A stretch of 64,000 bases of DNA from Acanthosoma haemorrhoidale (GCA_930367205.1 OV884009.1:93269189-93333188); one strand, 5' to 3'. Counted from the stretch's first letter, positions 1 through 7,963 are shown. Notes: generated from the sequence alone by a model not told the origin. Made by a program: numbers and translations.

Positions 1-105
1 TTGTATGAATGAGCGAGTGAATGATGAATTGTAAATATGGTGTGAATGAGAACATTTATCTCAATTACTTATAGACTAATAAAGCAGATTGTAATTTTAG
101 CACAA
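1..105 (+). mobile_element. Jockey-family LINE, 3' tail fragment
   Basis: The first bases match the 3' end of the Jockey-like LINE seen elsewhere in the window (36088-36301, 45393-46191 and, reversed, 10689-10830): the GAATGAGCGAGTGAATGATG block, then a tail with an AATAAA-like signal and GCAGATTGTAATTTTAG. It shares the subfamily ending TTTTAGCACAAT with the fragment at 9418-9540. Only the tail is present and the rest would lie left of the window. Confidence 0.7.
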
Positions 106-534
106 TGAAGAATATATATTTATTGGTTATCTTTAATCAATATTGAAAGGTCCGAAACTGGTGAATCAACAAATTTAATGTCTTTGTGGATATTCAGATC
201 CTAACTTATTTTGGTTGAATTGTGCATTAGGTTATAACCGGAAGATGAATTGTAAAATGTGTGTATAAACAATGACTAAAACATGCCACGCATAAATAGC
301 TTCACCAATGACTTCGAAATGCCAAATGGGCAAATCTTTTTAAAGTGGTTAAGTTTCCTTTCTTATTCCAGAGCACCTGCTGTCAACTTTTTTTTTTTCT
401 TTTTTTGTAAATCTGATTCATAAGGGCACTTTTCGCAGAGGGATTTGAGAGATCCTAAGTTAACTTGAAAACGTTGTTTTATGAACCCCCCTGAGAGGTC
501 TGGGCTCACGGGCACTAGCCAAAGGGTGTATATA
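106..534. other. Non-coding stretch, no gene seen
   Basis: AT-rich sequence with a T-run near 390-405 and no credible open frame. The minus strand was read for the missing C-terminal P450 exons and none was found. The right end, GTGTATATA, is the probable target of the Gypsy copy that begins at 535. Confidence 0.6.
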
Positions 535-714
535 AGTTAAGTCCAGGCGCCGCTAGTGCCCAGCCTTAATCCCCAAACATATGTTATCTGTATATGTTTA
601 CAGGTAATACCTATAGATAGAGGTATCTTGGTCTAAATAAAGCAGTCTTGTTATAACGTTCTACGTGTTCTTATTACCAACCTTTCTTAGCTTGTAATTC
701 AATAAACATTAACT
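535..714 (+). repeat. 5' LTR of Gypsy-A copy 1 (180 bp)
   Basis: Termini are AGTTAA and TTAACT, a 6-bp inverted repeat instead of the usual TG/CA. It carries an AATAAA signal about 60 bp before the end and differs from the element A LTRs by essentially one base (AAGCAG versus AAGTAG). The left flank is TATATA. Confidence 0.85.
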
Positions 715-731
715 GGTGCCGAAACCCGGGA
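714..731 (+). other. Primer-binding site complementary to tRNA-Phe
   Basis: Eighteen bases starting TGGTGCCGAAAC and ending CCCGGGA are the reverse complement of the 3' end of eukaryotic tRNA-Phe(GAA) including its CCA. The first T overlaps the LTR end. The same site occurs in elements A and B. The tRNA match rests on recalled general tRNA-Phe sequence. Confidence 0.8.
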
Positions 732-798
732 ACCGTGGAGAAAGAGAGTTATCGAGTGCGAGCGTAATTTTTTTTCTTCTATACGCGAAAGAGAGAAG

Positions 799-981
799 AT
801 GACTGAAGGAGGAGTTTTGAGACAGCCCGTCTTGAATCTCGTAGAGGGAGCAGATATTAGAAGAGTGGGAACTATGCCAGAAGTTCATGCCACGGCGCTC
901 GCGCTGATGAGGGTAAAAGCGATGAATACCCAGGATCTGAGGAAGGCTGTTGCGGAGCTGGAGAGATTCACTGGCGAGTAA
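799..981 (+). pseudogene. gag, N-terminal remnant
   Basis: Sixty codons closely match the start of the element A Gag (MTEGGVLRQPVLNLVEG and onwards). They end at a stop made by the deletion junction, because the reading frame enters pol sequence out of frame at about 973. No zinc knuckles remain, so this cannot be a working Gag. It shows only that copy 1 belongs to the same family as 1501-6834. Confidence 0.85.
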
Positions 982-1297
982 TACTGTCGGTTTGAGGTAA
1001 ATATGTGACAAAGTCCGAGAAAGGCTAACAAGGGACAAAGCGAGACGAGTGGAACGGGAAAACCTCAAAGTCCGGGATCGAATGGGGGAACTTAAAATCG
1101 GGACTATCGTCTATAAAAAACTAGGGTCAAATAGGAGCAAAGAGCTGGTGCGATATGAGGGCCCATTTAAAGTGGTCGTGATTAGGGAACACAACGTCGT
1201 GACAATTGAGAGTATACGACCCCCTAAGAAGCGGCGAAATGTCCACATAGAACAGTTAAAGCTTCCACCAGGGGGGGAGGTTGTAGATCAGGAATGA
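975..1297 (+). pseudogene. pol, C-terminal (integrase tail) remnant
   Basis: Matches the last about 100 residues of the element A Pol, including VRDRMGELKIGTIVYKK, the GPFKVV module and the terminal GGEVVDQE, with the stop at 1295-1297. The integrase catalytic core and everything before it are deleted. The remnant is in reading-frame conflict with the gag piece. Confidence 0.85.
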
Positions 1298-1483
1298 GCT
1301 GGAGTGTCCTCGCAGCATACACGCGAGGAACATTGTAAATAAGTATAGTTATGTGATTTTTCCCACAGAAGTATTGTTTTTTTTTCAAAGTCAAAGTTTT
1401 CTTTTATGTTTTTTTTTACAAGTGACAGTTGGTTTTTACGTTTTATAGGTTTAGAGCTTAATGTGAGGGATTACAGGCTTTTT

Positions 1484-1500
1484 ACTTATATATATATATA
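1484..1500. repeat. (TA)n tract flanking element A
   Basis: A TATATATATATA tract directly abuts the AGTTAA terminus of element A. An equivalent (TA)n tract lies at the other end (6835-6863), so element A sits inside a TA microsatellite and the exact target duplication cannot be resolved. Confidence 0.7.
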
Positions 1501-1680
1501 AGTTAATGTTTATTGAATTACAAGCTAAGAAAGGTTGGTAATAAGAACACGTAGAACGTTATAACAAGACTACTTTATTTAGACCAAGATACCTCTATCT
1601 ATAGGTATTACCTGTAAACATATACAGATAACATATGTTTGGGGATTAAGGCTGGGCACTAGCGGCGCCTGGACTTAACT
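1501..1680 (-). repeat. 3' LTR of element A
   Basis: 180 bp, termini AGTTAA...TTAACT, identical to the 5' LTR at 6655-6834. Confidence 0.92.
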
Positions 1681-1691
1681 CCCCCCCACCA
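1680..1691 (-). other. Polypurine tract of element A
   Basis: On the minus strand a GGTGGGGGGGA run immediately precedes the 3' LTR, the expected place for the plus-strand DNA primer. Element B has the equivalent run at 18844-18858. Confidence 0.8.
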
Positions 1692-1987
1692 GTTTACGAA
1701 CACCCATTCGCAAACTTTGAAGTCCAACACTCGGACGTCTTAGTCCATTCAAATAATGCTCCGCTAATGTTACAAAGGAGCAAAGGCCAGCCCCGCCCGT
1801 ACACAGCCTGTAATCCCTCACATTAAGCTCTAATCCTATAAAACGTAAAAACCAACTGTCACTTGTAAACAAAAAACATAAAAGAAAACTTTGACTTTTA
1901 AAAAAAAACAATACTTCTGTGGGAAAAATCACATAACTATAACTATTTACAATGTTCCTTGCGTGTATGCTGCGAGGACACTCCAGC
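1692..1987 (-). other. 3' untranslated region of element A
   Basis: About 300 bp between the pol stop and the PPT. No open frame and no env gene. Part of it is duplicated in copy 1 (about 1298-1480). Confidence 0.75.
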
Positions 1988-4900
1988 TCATTCCTGATCT
2001 ACAACTTCCCCCCCAGGTGGAAGCTTTAACTGTTCTATGTGGACATTTCGCCGCTTCTTAGGGGGTCGTATACTCTCAATTGTCACGACGTTGTGTTCCC
2101 TAATCACGACTACTTTAAATGGGCCCTCATATCGCACCAGCTCTTTGCTCCTATTTGACCCTAGTTTTTTATAGATGATAGTCCCGATTTTAAGTTCCCC
2201 CATTCGATCCCGGACTTTGAGGTTTTCCCGTTCCACTCGTCTCGCTTTGTCCCTCATTATCCTTTCTCTGACTTTGTCGCATATTTTCCTCAAAGCGACA
2301 GTATTACTCGCCATTTTCTCCGCCATTCCCTTGTCTGCTACCGTCTCTGCCCCATTTCTCCGTCTTTCGCGCAGCCCAAAGAGGATCTCGAACGGGGAGA
2401 ACCCCGTCGCGGTGTGGATCGAATGATTGTAAGCGGCCACCGCCTTCGGCATTGCCTCATTCGCCGGCAGACCCTTTTCCGCGTGATATACCCGCAGGTG
2501 GTCACTCAGGGTGCTGTGCAATCTTTCTATCCCTCCTCTACTCTTAGGGTGCCCTGGGGTATTAAGATGCCAAGAGACATCGAGAGTCTTCATTTCTTTT
2601 CGGATGTTGGCATTGTCAAATTCTCTGCCCCCATCCGACGCGATCCGGTCTGGTACTCCGTAAAACTGGAACCAGGTATTTAATGCCAGCATTACCGCGT
2701 CTGATGACCGATCTTGCACCGGGTGCGCCATGGCCACTTTGCTAAAGCTGTCGATTGTGGTAACCCACTTATACCCCCTCCAAGTGAAGGTATCCACTTG
2801 TAAGTCACTCAACGGTGTCTCGGCGGTGGGCGATTCTTCTTGTCGCCCCCGTGGCGGATGTCTGTCATACTTCGTAGTGAGACAAACTGCACATGCCCCT
2901 ATCATTTCTTGTATGCTCTTTTTCATTCCCCACCAAAAGTACCTCCGCCGCAACGCTTGCAACGTTTCCTGAACTCCACGGTGGTTCGTTTTTCCTTGGT
3001 GATAGGCCAGCGTCACTTCCAGCTGCTGTTCTCTGTCTTTGAGTGTCTCCACCATCGACGTGCACCGAATAAATATCCTATCCACTCCAAGTTGTTCCGT
3101 TCGCCAGAGTCTACGAATTTTCTCCCAAATAGTGGCATTCCCTACAAATACATGATGGGTCTTTCCGGGTTCCGAGGCATCTTTCAATGCACGGCAAATT
3201 TGGTGGTTCCTAACCCCTGGTGGCGACCAAATCGTCGCGATTTTACTTCTCCCATAACTGTCATATGCGATCTGCAGCCGCCCTGAGGTCTTGGATTTCC
3301 AAATGATCTGCCGTCTTTTGTCGTTCACGATCCCTTCTGTTACTTCCATTTCAACAGGTCTTTCGGCGGCGGAACCTTCCTCTTCAAGGGTTTCCTCACC
3401 TTCGCTATCTCCTCGCGTACCGAGGCTTCCATCCTCCCCGGGTGTCCATTCCCGGAGAAACTGTTGGATTTCCCCGGATGGTTCCCCTTCTTCCAATGCA
3501 TTCACAGTAATGGCTCTGGACAGCCAGTCTGCCACTACGTTCTCTTTCCCGGGTTTATATATGATCTCCATATTGTACTGGGACAAAAACTCTTTCCACC
3601 TCGTGACCCGCGCCGAGGACTCCTTTAACTTTCCTACCCATTGTAGGGGTCTGTGGTCGGTGTGAACACGGAATTTTCTGCCGAAGACATATGGGCGGAA
3701 ATGGTCTATAGCCCAGACGATACCTAGGAGCTCTCTCTCTAGCGCACTATACCGCGCTTCCGTTTCTGTGAGCCGTCGACTAGCGTACGCCACCGGGCGC
3801 TCCCCACCGTCTCTCTCCTGCGACAACACTGTCCCCAGTGCGTATTCACTGGCATCAGTGGTGATTGTGAAGGGATGTTGGAAATCGGGAAATGCTAATA
3901 TCGGTTCCTCTTGTAAGCTAGACATACATTTCCGGATGTTCTGCTCCATGATTGGGGTAATTACCACCCTCGCTCCCTTTCGCAGTAAATTATTAATAGG
4001 CACCAGGTATGCCGCCATGTCCGGCACAAATCTTCTGTAATAATTAAGCGTCCCCAGAAGTCGACGGATCCCCTTTACATCTGTGGGCACCACCATCCTT
4101 CTAATGGCCTCGACCTTCGTAGAGTCTGGCTTAACCCCCTCCTGTGAGATAGTGTGGCCCAAAAAATTGATTTTTTTCTTCCCCAACAGAGACTTCTCCA
4201 TGGACAATTTTAATCCGAATTCGCGGACTCTTTGAAATACACTTCTTAGGTGCTCAACGTGCTCTGCCTCCGTTCTGCTGAAAACTAACAGATCGTCCAT
4301 GTAGACCTGGCATACCGCTTCGTCTATTCCCCTCAAAAATTCATCCATTAGGCGTTGAAAGGTAATCGGGGCGTTTTTCAGTCCAAATGGCATCCTGGTA
4401 AATTGATAATGCCCCCTCTCAAATGTAAAGGCCGTTTTGTCTTGGTCGTTCGCACTCATCTTGATCTGGTGATAGCCTGCCTTTAGATCTAGGGTACTAA
4501 ATATTGTCGCCCCGTTCAATCTGTCTAATATGTCCTCAAATCGGGGAATAGGATACTTCTCATCCGTCGTGTTCTCGTTTAACTTCCGATAATCGATATC
4601 TACCCTGTATTTCTCCGTCTCGTCCCCAGGTCTATTTTTCTTCCTCACTGCCCATAGAGGACTGTTATATGGCGAAGTGCTATCAATTATAATCCCTTGC
4701 CGTTTGAGACTCTCTAGCTCCTCTCTAATATGCCTACGTAGTGCCTGCGGATATCGTCTCTCTTTCACGTATGTGACGCGTTCTTTCTTTAACTGGATCT
4801 CGTGGACCGTCTTCCCAGTCGCTCCTAGCGTTTCTCCCTCTACGTAAAAAATATCCTCAAACTCCCTCTGTAGGCCTTCCCTCCAGCCCTCTATTTTATT

Positions 4901-5311
4901 AACCGCCCCTATCCGCGCTCTTCCGTCCCATATAGTCCCTTGACATTTATATTCCACTTTGCCCAACTTAATGTTCCATTTTTCCCCGATATTCTCCACA
5001 CGCGCACCTACCTTCCCCAACATGTCGCACCCAACTATCACCTGGTACTCCCGCGGCATGTTTCCTACGATATGTATCTTTAGATCTCCCCCTTTCTTCG
5101 CCCACCTATTTAGCCCTATGACTAACTCTCCCACTACCTCGCAAGGGCCTCCCAGGGTGATTAAACTACAATTACATACCTGAATCTGGAGTGCCCTCTC
5201 TCCACCATACAGCCTCTCCAGCGCTCCGCGGGACATGATGGTGTTGGTGCTTCCCGTGTCCACCAGACACATCTCTCCTCCTTTGACCCTAATTATTGGC
5301 AACGCACACAT
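1988..5311 (-). CDS. pol: Gypsy Pol polyprotein (protease, RT, RNase H, integrase), element A
   Basis: 1,107 residues from the first Met. Order: aspartic protease with LVDTGSTNT near residue 17; reverse transcriptase with YMDD near 337; RNase H with TDASEYALG near 485 and HTDHRPLQW after it; integrase zinc motif (HQGKTNHRG then CAVC) near 770-805; integrase core acidic residues in DTFTW (about 838), SDGGREFDN (about 890) and GGIERLHS (about 926); and a GPFKVV module near the end. The enzyme set copies element RNA and inserts it. The frame is the same as gag, separated only by a UGA 60 bp upstream of this Met, so translation may begin by readthrough rather than here. No internal stop, so probably functional. 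Confidence 0.93.
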   Translation of the reverse strand: MCALPIIRVKGGEMCLVDTGSTNTIMSRGALERLYGGERALQIQVCNCSLITLGGPCEVVGELVIGLNRWAKKGGDLKIHIVGNMPREYQVIVGCDMLGKVGARVENIGEKWNIKLGKVEYKCQGTIWDGRARIGAVNKIEGWREGLQREFEDIFYVEGETLGATGKTVHEIQLKKERVTYVKERRYPQALRRHIREELESLKRQGIIIDSTSPYNSPLWAVRKKNRPGDETEKYRVDIDYRKLNENTTDEKYPIPRFEDILDRLNGATIFSTLDLKAGYHQIKMSANDQDKTAFTFERGHYQFTRMPFGLKNAPITFQRLMDEFLRGIDEAVCQVYMDDLLVFSRTEAEHVEHLRSVFQRVREFGLKLSMEKSLLGKKKINFLGHTISQEGVKPDSTKVEAIRRMVVPTDVKGIRRLLGTLNYYRRFVPDMAAYLVPINNLLRKGARVVITPIMEQNIRKCMSSLQEEPILAFPDFQHPFTITTDASEYALGTVLSQERDGGERPVAYASRRLTETEARYSALERELLGIVWAIDHFRPYVFGRKFRVHTDHRPLQWVGKLKESSARVTRWKEFLSQYNMEIIYKPGKENVVADWLSRAITVNALEEGEPSGEIQQFLREWTPGEDGSLGTRGDSEGEETLEEEGSAAERPVEMEVTEGIVNDKRRQIIWKSKTSGRLQIAYDSYGRSKIATIWSPPGVRNHQICRALKDASEPGKTHHVFVGNATIWEKIRRLWRTEQLGVDRIFIRCTSMVETLKDREQQLEVTLAYHQGKTNHRGVQETLQALRRRYFWWGMKKSIQEMIGACAVCLTTKYDRHPPRGRQEESPTAETPLSDLQVDTFTWRGYKWVTTIDSFSKVAMAHPVQDRSSDAVMLALNTWFQFYGVPDRIASDGGREFDNANIRKEMKTLDVSWHLNTPGHPKSRGGIERLHSTLSDHLRVYHAEKGLPANEAMPKAVAAYNHSIHTATGFSPFEILFGLRERRRNGAETVADKGMAEKMASNTVALRKICDKVRERIMRDKARRVERENLKVRDRMGELKIGTIIYKKLGSNRSKELVRYEGPFKVVVIREHNVVTIESIRPPKKRRNVHIEQLKLPPGGEVVDQE

Positions 5312-5368
5312 CCTCTTCCGAATTGCATTACATCTCAGGATGCGGTCGCCTCTCTGCCGACACGCTCC

Positions 5369-5371
5369 TCA
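5369..5371 (-). promoter_or_regulatory. In-frame UGA between gag and pol (candidate readthrough site)
   Basis: Gag ends GCC TGA GGA G, and the same frame stays open without another stop into Pol. Element B shows the same GAA GCC TGA GGA context (12550-12552) with no indel between the stop and the pol Met. The 19-20 codons after the stop are conserved as protein (Q-R-G-D-x-I-L-x-C-N-x-x-R-K). This fits suppression of the stop, as in gammaretroviruses, rather than the frameshift common in Gypsy elements. Readthrough itself is inferred. Reinitiation at the Met is the alternative. Confidence 0.55.
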
Positions 5372-6559
5372 GGCTTCATCACGTTGCTCCCATCTACGTG
5401 ACTCGACCTTCTGCCCTGTCTGTCTCCTGTTTCTGCTGCGCCTCGCTTCTTCTCCTTCAGTTCCCGAAGTCCCTGATGACTCATCTTCTGATGATCCACT
5501 CTCCCCATGTGTCATGCTCCGTCTCTCTCTTACTTCTTGAGTGTTTACCTCCATTGGTTCTGGTCGTTGGTATTCTCTCCTCCGGAAGATATACGGGCAA
5601 TGCCTCGCGATGTGTCCTTCCTCGCCACACTCAAAACATTTTGTTCGAGGACACTGTGCCACTAAATGTCCTGCCTTCCTACATCCGTGGCATTTTCTTT
5701 CTTCCCTGGGCGGGGCATACCTCGGTCTCGTTCCTCTAAATCTTCTTTCTCCTGTCGTTCCCTTGTCTCTGCCAATAACGGACGTTTCTGGTCTCCTCCA
5801 GGTTGGTTTCAGGGTCCGGGTTCTTTTGTATGCAACTCGGCTCCACTCATTGTCGACGTCTTGCACCCTCACTTCTTCTTCCTTGGCACTAGTGTCGATC
5901 ATTGATTGTGCACACTCCGAGAACGAGCGCTCATCAGAGAATCCTTCCTTTCTTCCTGTCTCCTTGGCCAGTTGCACTTTTAGAATTGTGGATAAGAATC
6001 CCATTCTACCCTCCACCTCTTCTACGCTAATCGACTCTCTCATCTTCTCCGTTATCTTATTGAAACGGACTACTAACCCCGCAGCATATTGCCCGTTACT
6101 TTGTCTTGGGGACTTTGTCTCCCTAAACATTTGGAATATGTCCTCCTCGGGAGTCCATCGTCCTCCTCCGTACGCCTTCTTCAATCTCATCTTAATTAAT
6201 TCCCACGGGGTTTCTTCATCTGCCTGAATTTGATTCAGTATACTTCTCTTGACCCGACATATCAGGGCCGCCTTCAACGATTCCGCGTCTCTGGGATCTA
6301 TTAAATTTTCTTCTGCTTTAGCTCCAATTAAAGCTGTGAGACGGTCTCCTCCTTTTAGGAAATGGTTCAGCTCACCCAGTTCCCCAGTGAATCTCTCTAG
6401 CTCCGCAACAGCCTTCCTCAGATCCTGGGTATTCATCGCTTTTACCCTCATCAGCGCGAGCGCCGTGGCATGAACTTCTGGCATAGTTCCCACTCTTCTA
6501 ATATCTGCTCCCTCTACGAGATTCAAGACGGGCTGTCTCAAAATTCCTCCTTCAGTCAT
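5369..6559 (-). CDS. gag: Gypsy Gag, element A
   Basis: 396 residues, the structural protein that packages element RNA. It starts MTEGG just downstream of the PBS. A long N-terminal helical capsid-like region is followed by a basic segment and two CCHC zinc knuckles at about 290-303 (CHGCRKAGHLVAQC) and 308-321 (CFECGEEGHIARHC). An acidic, Ser-rich tail (ESGSSEDESSGTSGTEGEE) follows, and the protein ends at a UGA in frame with pol. Homologous throughout to the broken gag of element B. The ORF is intact. Confidence 0.92.
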   Translation of the reverse strand: MTEGGILRQPVLNLVEGADIRRVGTMPEVHATALALMRVKAMNTQDLRKAVAELERFTGELGELNHFLKGGDRLTALIGAKAEENLIDPRDAESLKAALICRVKRSILNQIQADEETPWELIKMRLKKAYGGGRWTPEEDIFQMFRETKSPRQSNGQYAAGLVVRFNKITEKMRESISVEEVEGRMGFLSTILKVQLAKETGRKEGFSDERSFSECAQSMIDTSAKEEEVRVQDVDNEWSRVAYKRTRTLKPTWRRPETSVIGRDKGTTGERRFRGTRPRYAPPREERKCHGCRKAGHLVAQCPRTKCFECGEEGHIARHCPYIFRRREYQRPEPMEVNTQEVRERRSMTHGESGSSEDESSGTSGTEGEEARRSRNRRQTGQKVESRRWEQRDEA

Positions 6560-6637
6560 CTTCTCTCTTTCGCGTATAGAAGAAAAAAAAACAAAAAAAA
6601 ATTACGCTCGCACTCGATAACTCTCTTTCTCCACGGT

Positions 6638-6655
6638 TCCCGGGTTTCGGCACCA
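6638..6655 (-). other. tRNA-Phe primer-binding site, element A
   Basis: Minus-strand 18-mer starting TGGTGCCGAAAC, directly next to the 5' LTR. Identical to the sites at 714-731 and 8656-8673. Confidence 0.82.
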
Positions 6656-6832
6656 GTTAATGTTTATTGAATTACAAGCTAAGAAAGGTTGGTAATAAGA
6701 ACACGTAGAACGTTATAACAAGACTACTTTATTTAGACCAAGATACCTCTATCTATAGGTATTACCTGTAAACATATACAGATAACATATGTTTGGGGAT
6801 TAAGGCTGGGCACTAGCGGCGCCTGGACTTAA

Positions 6833-6834
<2 letters not shown>
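6655..6834 (-). repeat. 5' LTR of element A
   Basis: 180 bp, identical to 1501-1680. In the sense direction it carries AATAAA about 60 bp before its end. The right flank is a (TA)n run. Confidence 0.92.

Positions 6835-6863
<29 letters not shown>
6835..6863. repeat. (TA)n microsatellite, insertion target of element A
   Basis: An uninterrupted TA run immediately outside the element A 5' LTR. It mirrors the TA tract at 1484-1500. Confidence 0.75.
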
Positions 6864-6870
<7 letters not shown>

Positions 6871-6998
6871 CACGTTTATTATTGTAAAGAAACTTAATAA
6901 CTTCAGAATGTAAGCAGTCGAACCATGCACAATAGTCTCGTTTTGAGATATGGGACTCACCATCTTTTTATGGGGGGGGGGGGAGGGGGTGCTGTGGC

Positions 6999-7258
6999 CA
7001 GAGGCGTAACTACAGGGTGGCAGGGCTGGCAAAATGCCACGGGTCCCCGACCCAAGAGGGCCCCGGCCCAAGTGGCCGCGAGCTCAGAAATATTGTTTTA
7101 ATATTGTACCTATTTATAAAAATATTAAAATATATATACCATAATAAAAATTATTGGCTGTGGGTAACTAAACTACTCGTAAGTATAATAAAGCTTAATG
7201 ATAGGGCCCCCATTAAAGGAATTTGCCACGGGCCCCAGATGATATAGTTACGCCACTG
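6999..7258. mobile_element. hAT-type MITE (260 bp) with 8-bp target duplication
   Basis: Terminal inverted repeats CAGAGGCGTAACTA (6999-7012) and TAGTTACGCCACTG (7245-7258) match at 13 of 14 positions. They are flanked by a perfect 8-bp direct repeat GCTGTGGC at 6991-6998 and 7259-7266, the target-duplication size of hAT transposases. GC-rich subterminal blocks (GCCACGGG, GGGCCCC) sit near both ends around an AT-rich core. There is no coding capacity, so it is a non-autonomous element. Confidence 0.88.
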
Positions 7259-7266
7259 GCTGTGGC

Positions 7267-7667
7267 ATCTTCGAGACCGTGTTTATTATTATTATTTGTT
7301 TTTCTATCACCACATAGTTTGATCCGTAAGTCTTATTAAGGCTTATAGTTGCTTCGGGATTAACCTGCCTATACTACTCTATGTTACCTACATACAGCAG
7401 GTAACATATAATCACGGTATTTTTATATTACATAATTTTAGAAGGTATAAGATAAAGGTTATATTTTTTGGCCAAAAATATAATTTTATTCAGGAATTCC
7501 TTTACTTCTTTTGTGATTCTTAAGTCGAAGATATTAGCTTCCCTGCGTATTTTTTTAGGATATCACATTATTTTAGTAACCAAAGGTACTGGCACTTAGT
7601 TACCAATTTTATTAACTTGCTGGGTGAGTTCTTGGAGAACCACTGGAAAAAAATACATTCAACCTAC
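7267..7667. other. P450-flanking or intronic sequence, no gene seen
   Basis: AT-rich sequence. I searched the minus strand here for the next P450 exon (ExxR helix K, PERF, heme-cysteine) and found no matching frame. Confidence 0.55.
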
Positions 7668-7762
7668 ATCCTTTATTCTTTTCGTTTTTTAACACGTTTA
7701 GCTCTTAATAAATTATAAAAATGATTGATAAATACTACACACCTAGGCCTGTCTTTAAGGCT
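7668..7762. repeat. 95-bp direct repeat, left copy (duplicated splice donor)
   Basis: Matches 7869-7963 at 93 of 95 positions. The repeat contains the last 19 bases of P450 exon 7 plus its GTGTGT donor and about 75 bases of intron, so a second apparent donor lies inside the intron. The pair brackets a 106-bp dispersed repeat. Confidence 0.85.
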
Positions 7763-7868
7763 TGGGATGAAGGGACTACTTTGCGCGGTGTTGCCACATG
7801 CGGGTGGGTGGAAGTAGTGCGCACAGAGGGGCAACTGGGCTTGCCATATATTCTTAAAGTCCTGAAGA
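7763..7868 (+). repeat. Short dispersed repeat (about 107 bp), copy 1
   Basis: Recurs at 21273-21381 in the same orientation with only a few differences (starts TGGGATGAAGG, ends GTCCTGAAGAA). The block includes GTTGCC and GGCAAC, which could pair. It has no coding frame and no known family is recognised. It may be a small SINE- or MITE-like element, or a piece of a larger one. Confidence 0.7.
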
Positions 7869-7963
7869 ATCCTTTATTCTTTTCGGTTTTTAACACGTTT
7901 AGTTCTTAATAAATTATAAAAATGATTGATAAATACTACACACCTAGGCCTGTCTTTAAGGCT
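7869..7963. repeat. 95-bp direct repeat, right copy (true exon 7 end)
   Basis: Second copy of 7668-7762, continuous with the rest of P450 exon 7. Confidence 0.85.

Larger units (their letters stand above)
535..1483 (+). mobile_element. Gypsy family A, copy 1: internally deleted, 3' truncated
   Basis: A 5' LTR (535-714) and PBS are followed by the first about 58 codons of gag (from 799), which run directly into the last about 100 codons of pol (to 1297). Everything from mid-gag to late integrase is missing. At the junction, a TGG at 972-974 is present both in the gag context of element A and in its pol context, so a 3-bp microhomology deletion or reverse-transcription template switch is likely. 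The 3' UTR matches that of element A until about 1480, and the 3' LTR is lost. The pol remnant differs from A at many positions, so this is an older copy. Confidence 0.85.
1501..6834 (-). mobile_element. Gypsy LTR retrotransposon, element A (structurally complete)
   Basis: Read on the minus strand: 5' LTR 6834-6655, tRNA-Phe PBS 6655-6638, gag 6559-5369, pol to 1988, a 300-bp 3' UTR, a G-rich PPT, and 3' LTR 1680-1501. The two 180-bp LTRs are identical base for base and both ORFs are open, so insertion was recent and the element may be competent to move. There is no env-like frame. AGTTAA/TTAACT termini and (TA)n target recall the insect gypsy/17.6/297 group (inference). It lies in inverted orientation to copy 1, so 1049-1480 and about 1800-2230 can pair as inverted repeats. 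Confidence 0.93.

Noticed and set aside
709..1068. Minus-strand open frame across the LTR/gag junction of copy 1
   Set aside because: Reverse-strand shadow of the gag start and LTR. No protein similarity, and the same shadow appears opposite element A.
1692..1987. env-like third ORF between pol and the 3' LTR of element A
   Set aside because: Only about 300 bp with no open frame, signal peptide or membrane segment. There is likewise none in element B or C.
2840..3286. Plus-strand frames opposite the element A pol (also 3291-3665, 5235-6227)
   Set aside because: They lie antisense to a strongly supported pol/gag, with composition dictated by the coding strand.
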